Assembly (NCBI GenBank): GCA_017999135.1
Contig: JAGOBT010000110.1
Coordinates: forward strand, 1 to 8,430
Reading direction: 5' to 3'
Length of the DNA: 8,430 nucleotides
Origin: Burkholderiaceae bacterium
GTDB taxonomy: Bacteria; Pseudomonadota; Gammaproteobacteria; Burkholderiales; Burkholderiaceae_C
A program made the position numbers and the translations under genes. Numbering within the stretch: the first letter of the stretch is position 1; every line of letters starts with the position of its first letter. Of the stretch, positions 6,996-8,430 are shown piece after piece. Below the pieces are notes generated by a model. That model worked only from the letters and a program-made list of their open reading frames with translations. It was not told the DNA's origin and did not search any database.

Positions 6996-8430
6996 GCTTG
7001 GCGATGGCCAGCGCCAGCCATTTGGCGCCGTGGCGGCCGAAGTTGACCTGCGCCCGCGCATCGGGCCCGCTGCCTTCGAGCGTCAGCACCACGCCTTCGC
7101 CGAACTTGGTGTGGAACACCGCCTGGCCCACCCGCAGGCCGTGGCCGGCGCCGGCCTTGTTCTGCATGGCCGCGGGCAGCGGCGGCGGCGTGTAGGCCGG
7201 CTGCGCCGGCCGCCCCGCCACCCGCCCCGCGCCCACCACCGACCCCAGACCGGTGCCGCGCTGCCAGGCCTGCTGGTATTCCTTCGCGTAGCCGGAGCCG
7301 AAGCCGGCGTTGCGCGGCGTCAGCCACTTCAGCGCGCCCTCGGGCAGTTCATCCAGGAAGCGGCTTTTCACGTTGTAGCGGGTCTGGCCATGCAGCAGCC
7401 GGGTCTGGCTGAAGCTGAGGTACAGCCGCTTGCGGGCGCGGGTGATGGCCACGTACATCAGCCGGCGCTCTTCCTCCAGGCCGTCGGTGTCGCTCATCGC
7501 GTTCTCGTGCGGGAAGAGTGCCTCTTCCAGCCCGGTGATGAACACGCAGTCGAATTCCAGGCCCTTGGCGGAGTGCACCGTCATCAGCTGGATCGCGTCC
7601 TGGCCCGCCTGGGCCTGGTTGTCGCCGGCTTCCAGTGCCGCGTGGGTCAGAAAGGCCGCCAGCGGGCTGACGATTTCGCCCGTCTCGGCGTCGGGCGTCA
7701 GGTCGACCGGCGCCGGTGCCGGCGGCAGGCCCACCGCCAGCGCGCCGGGGCCGCCGGTCTCGTCGACCGGCAGCGCCACCGCGTCCTTGCCAAAGCCTTC
7801 CTGGGTGACGAAGGCCTCGGCCGCGTTCACCAGTTCGGCCAGGTTCTCGATGCGCTCGGCGCCTTCCTTCTCGGCCTTGTAGAAATCGACCAGGCCCGAG
7901 CTGTCGAGCATCTGCTCGATGATCTCGCGCAGCGTCAGGCCGCGGGTGCGCTCGCGCAGCTGGTCGATCAGGCCGGTGAAGGCCAGCAGGTTGGCGCCGC
8001 CCTTGCCGACCACCGCGCCCACGCTCTGGTACAGGCTGCGGCCACTGGCGCGGGCGGCATCGGTCAGCAGTTCAATGGTGCGCGCGCCGATGCCGCGGGT
8101 GGGGAAGTTCACCACCCGCAGGAACGACGTGTCGTCATTCGGGTTCTCGACCAGGCGCAGGTAGGCCAGCGCGTGCTTCACTTCGGCCCGCTCGAAGAAG
8201 CGCAGACCGCCATACACCCGGTAGGGCACGCCGGCATTGAACAGCGCACTCTCCATCACGCGGCTCTGCGCATTGCTGCGGTAGAGGATGGCGATCTCGC
8301 TGCGCGGCGTGCCGCTGCGGTGCAACTGCTGGGCCTCGTCCAGCAGCCACTGGGCCTCGGCGTAGTCACTGGTGGCCTCGGCCACCCGCACCGGCTCGCC
8401 GGGGCCGGCCTCGGTGCTGAGGTTCTTGCC
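6979..8430 (-). CDS. uvrD: DNA helicase II UvrD (C-terminal 483 residues, 5' end beyond the right edge)
   Basis: The frame is open from the right edge to the TGA at 6981-6979. The visible part aligns by eye with about the C-terminal half of E. coli UvrD, the ATP-dependent 3'-5' helicase of nucleotide excision and mismatch repair. In order, counting visible residues, it shows AILYRSNAQSR (47-57, motif IV), YGGLRFFER (73-81), FPTRGIGARTIELL (109-122), QLMTVHSAKGLEFDCVFITGLEE (motif V region, 281-303), and EEERRLMYVAITRARKRLYLS (motif VI region, 319-339). A C-terminal Tudor-like domain follows (about 430-482, VGQAVFHTKFGEGVV), which in UvrD contacts RNA polymerase. Compared with E. coli there is an Ala/Pro-rich insertion of about 45 residues before SPLAAFLTHAALEAG. 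The N-terminal half with Walker A is outside the window. A Tudor-like ending and the SHAALEAG-type wording favour UvrD over Rep or PcrA. Confidence 0.93.

Overview
The window is GC-rich (roughly 70% by eye), gene-dense chromosomal DNA. Its protein families and their style suggest a betaproteobacterium of the order Burkholderiales, perhaps the Rubrivivax/Leptothrix/Ideonella group. This placement rests on remembered family resemblance, not on a search. There are seven protein genes, two of them cut by the window edges. I see no RNA genes, insertion sequences, CRISPR arrays, prophage or integration sites.

Layout from left to right. Positions 1-216 (minus) hold the start of a Tas-like aldo/keto reductase. 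It lies 7 bp downstream of a 3-mercaptopyruvate sulfurtransferase gene, sseA (224-1075, minus), and the two probably form one transcript. A 167-bp divergent region follows (1076-1242). It contains two inverted repeats, a good match to a flagellar sigma-28 (FliA) promoter and a hairpin just before the ribosome binding site. It drives a gene (1243-2364, plus) for an HD-GYP-family protein that keeps the HHE/GYP half of the domain but has lost the HD metal-binding dyad. This gene meets a convergent SSAT-like GNAT acetyltransferase gene (2365-2874, minus) stop codon to stop codon. An 87-bp divergent spacer separates the acetyltransferase from an alpha/beta hydrolase gene (2962-3873, plus). Next comes a large membrane-bound hybrid sensor histidine kinase (3936-6995, plus) with two transmembrane segments, a Cache-like sensor, two PAS domains, HisKA, HATPase and a receiver domain. 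Its 3' end overlaps by 17 bp the 3' end of uvrD (6979 to the right edge, minus), of which the C-terminal part, probably about two thirds, is visible.

How the genes relate. Apart from the sseA/tas-like pair, these look like independently transcribed housekeeping and signalling genes rather than one pathway. The two signalling genes are the degenerate HD-GYP protein, probably switched on with the late flagellar regulon, and the orphan hybrid kinase, which has no response regulator or HPt gene beside it. I found no clear multi-gene system that is new. The strongest leads are the FliA-type control of a catalytically doubtful HD-GYP protein, the dyads next to that promoter, and the very tight convergent gene ends, which leave no room for ordinary terminators.
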